Shown in pieces: positions 34,787-36,380 of a DNA stretch of 36,380 nucleotides (within the stretch, counting starts at the first letter, position 1; the number at the start of each line of letters is the position of its first letter). The notes beneath the pieces were generated by a model that saw nothing but the letters and a program-made list of their open reading frames with translations, did no database searches and had not been told where the DNA came from. The position numbers and the translations under genes are program-made. This stretch comes from a virus, in IMG/VR virus record IMGVR_UViG_3300025141_000327, positions 1 through 36,380 of that record. One strand, written 5' to 3'.

Positions 34787-36268
34787 ATGATTCCGATAAC
34801 CGATGACATAGAATTTATTAAAAAATTGCCATTAGATGAGCAAAAGGAATATTTAAAGGCTTATTTGAAGGCGGATCAACTAAAACTCAAAGAGAAAGTC
34901 ACAGGAGATTTTTTAGAATTTATTCGATACATTTGGCCTGAGTTTATAGGGGGCTATCATCACAAAATTATTTCTGAAAAATTTAACAAGATCGCTTCCG
35001 GTAAAAGTAAGCGATTAATCGTGAATATGCCACCTAGGCATACAAAGTCAGAATTTGCATCTAACTACCTACCCGCTTGGATGATTGGAAAGAATCCAAA
35101 ATTAAAAATTATTCAAGCAACCCACACAGCGGAATTGGCAGTACGGTTTGGAAGAAAAGCCAAACACGTTATCGATTCCCATGAATATCAAGAAATTTTT
35201 GAGACTTCGCTGCAAGAAGACTCGAAGGCAGCGGGTCGCTGGGAGACAGCGCAAGGAGGTGAGTACTTTGCGGTAGGGGTAGGAGGTGCCATGACAGGAA
35301 GAGGAGCCGACTTATTGATCATTGATGATCCACACAAAGAAAAGGATCTATTAAGTAGGGACTCTTTTGAAAAAGCCTACGAGTGGTATACCTCCGGACC
35401 CCGTCAACGTTTACAGCCCGGTGGCCGGATCGTTTTAGTTATGACCCGATGGTCAACGAACGATCTTACGGGTCAACTGATCAAGGCTCAGGGAGATATC
35501 AAAGGAGATCAATGGGATTTAGTCGAATTCCCTGCGATCCTGCCTAACGATAAACCGGTTTGGCCTGAGTATTGGAATCGAGATGAATTAGAATCAGTTA
35601 AAGCTTCTATTAGTATTGGAAAATGGAATGCTCAGTACATGCAGACACCCACCGCTGAAGAAGGAGCCATTATCAAAAGAGAATGGTGGAAAGATTGGAA
35701 GCATGATAGGCCACCGAAGTGCGATTTCATTGTTCAATCTTATGATACAGCTTTTATGAAAAAAGAAACGGCTGATTATTCAGCCATTACGACTTGGGGT
35801 GTTTTCACCGTAGAGGGAAAAGGTCAAAATGCAATTTTACTCGATGCTTTTAGAGGTCGGTACGAGTTCCCCGAACTTCGACGCCTGGCTCACCAAGAAT
35901 ACTTAGACTGGAATCCGGATATCGTCTTGATCGAGGCCAAGGCCTCAGGGATCCCTTTGATCCATGAACTTCGACAAATTGATATTCCCGTTCAGGACTA
36001 TACACCTTCCAAAGGAAATGATAAGCATGTAAGAATGAATTCGATTGCCCATCTTTTTGAAATGGGAAGGATATGGGCACCGAAACATAAAACGTTTGCG
36101 CAAGAGGTGATAGAAGAGTGTGCGGCTTTTCCGCATGGGGATCATGATGACTATGTAGACTCAATGACGCAAGCGATTATACGTTTAAGAAAAGGGTATT
36201 TCATTACGCACCCTGAAGATTATAAGGATGAAAAAATAGAGAGAAACAATTTAAATTATTATGGCTAA
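34787..36268 (+). CDS. terL: Terminase large subunit (ATPase-nuclease)
   Basis: A 493-residue packaging motor. ATPase domain: a degenerate Walker A MPPRHTKSE at residues 81-89, Walker B LLIIDD (176-181) followed by PHKEKD, and the coupling motif MTRWSTNDLTG. RNase H-like nuclease: the first acidic residue in VQSYDTAFMKKETADYSAIT, EAKASGIPLIHELR with the second, and HDDYVDSMTQAI with the last metal ligand. The frame stays open back to 34622, but that part is GC repeat. I place the start at ATG 34787; ATG 34766 is possible. A weak TTGCTT/TAATAC pair lies at 34747-34775. It pairs with the small subunit at 27535 (minus). Confidence 0.93.
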   Translation: MIPITDDIEFIKKLPLDEQKEYLKAYLKADQLKLKEKVTGDFLEFIRYIWPEFIGGYHHKIISEKFNKIASGKSKRLIVNMPPRHTKSEFASNYLPAWMIGKNPKLKIIQATHTAELAVRFGRKAKHVIDSHEYQEIFETSLQEDSKAAGRWETAQGGEYFAVGVGGAMTGRGADLLIIDDPHKEKDLLSRDSFEKAYEWYTSGPRQRLQPGGRIVLVMTRWSTNDLTGQLIKAQGDIKGDQWDLVEFPAILPNDKPVWPEYWNRDELESVKASISIGKWNAQYMQTPTAEEGAIIKREWWKDWKHDRPPKCDFIVQSYDTAFMKKETADYSAITTWGVFTVEGKGQNAILLDAFRGRYEFPELRRLAHQEYLDWNPDIVLIEAKASGIPLIHELRQIDIPVQDYTPSKGNDKHVRMNSIAHLFEMGRIWAPKHKTFAQEVIEECAAFPHGDHDDYVDSMTQAIIRLRKGYFITHPEDYKDEKIERNNLNYYG

Positions 36269-36380
36269 TTTATTTACACTTAGAGCTTTAATGGCTCTGG
36301 CAACTAAAATTGGAGCGAATCCCAACAAATTTATGGGAACGAAAACCAATATTAGTTTTTTAGGAACAGGTCCTCAAAAG
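36261..36380 (+). CDS. Start of next head-module gene (3' partial)
   Basis: An open frame from ATG 36261 to the window end (40 codons: MANLFTLRALMALATKIGAN, then KFMGTKTNISFLGTG). It overlaps the terminase stop by 8 bases, as genes in this operon do. Too little is present to name it; the place after the large terminase is where a portal or small head protein usually lies. Confidence 0.6.
   Translation, partial: MANLFTLRALMALATKIGANPNKFMGTKTNISFLGTGPQK

Noticed and set aside
1-36380. tRNA genes, reverse transcriptase/diversity-generating repeats, integrase
   Set aside because: I looked for T-loop motifs, YxDD-type proteins with paired repeats, and tyrosine or serine recombinase motifs and saw none; a tRNAscan and profile search could still find a weak tRNA or diverged recombinase.

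Overview
The window looks like most of the genome of a tailed double-stranded DNA phage with AT-rich, marine-type coding sequence. It carries a large and a small terminase subunit, internal-virion-type proteins, an M15 endolysin with a holin-like partner, a family A DNA polymerase, an archaeo-eukaryotic-type primase and two helicases. Many of the small conserved hypotheticals are of the kind met in uncultured marine phage contigs (SAR11/SAR116-type hosts). The host assignment is inference from protein style and base composition. I saw no integrase, RNA polymerase, tRNA or CRISPR array. Portal, capsid and main tail genes are absent and probably lie between the right end and the left end of a circular or permuted map, because the terminase runs rightward off the end and virion genes enter from the left.

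Layout: 1-8004 (+) virion proteins, then holin-like protein and endolysin. 8060-10056 (-) a 2OG-Fe(II) oxygenase and a SNF2-type helicase. 10102-17329 (+) replication: coiled-coil protein, SSB-like protein, primase, UvrD-like helicase, DUF3310, zinc ribbon, DNA polymerase. 17343-22229 (+) ladders of overlapping microgenes, then a secreted/membrane cluster with a Glu-rich exported protein. 22265-26749 (+) two promoter-led operons of tiny zinc-binding, membrane and lipoprotein genes, ending in a richer-GC block with a LAGLIDADG endonuclease, SET-domain protein, glycosyltransferase and PD-(D/E)XK exonuclease. 26750-27098 an AT-rich gap with iteron-like repeats. 27535-28095 (-) small terminase. 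28135-28773 (+) a hypothetical gene and a VRR-NUC-like nuclease. 28851-32867 (-) short genes separated by unusual repeat-rich modules. 32977-34533 (+) three promoter-led gene cassettes. 34787 to the end (+) large terminase and the start of the next gene.

The most unusual part is 28.7-34.7 kb. Here an AT-rich genome is interrupted by a GC-rich repeat family (core GGGNGGGCCCACCC plus strong hairpins), a 78-bp duplicated intergenic segment, a perfect 24-bp inverted repeat and tandem decamers. Many genes have their own sigma70-like promoter whose -10 box sits 6-8 nt before an ATG, which predicts leaderless transcripts. Three unrelated plus-strand genes share one promoter-leader in which the first predicted codons (MYNNK) are conserved and in frame with a second, Shine-Dalgarno-preceded ATG. 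Two of the three also share a 3' hairpin, giving self-contained promoter-gene-hairpin units that resemble morons.
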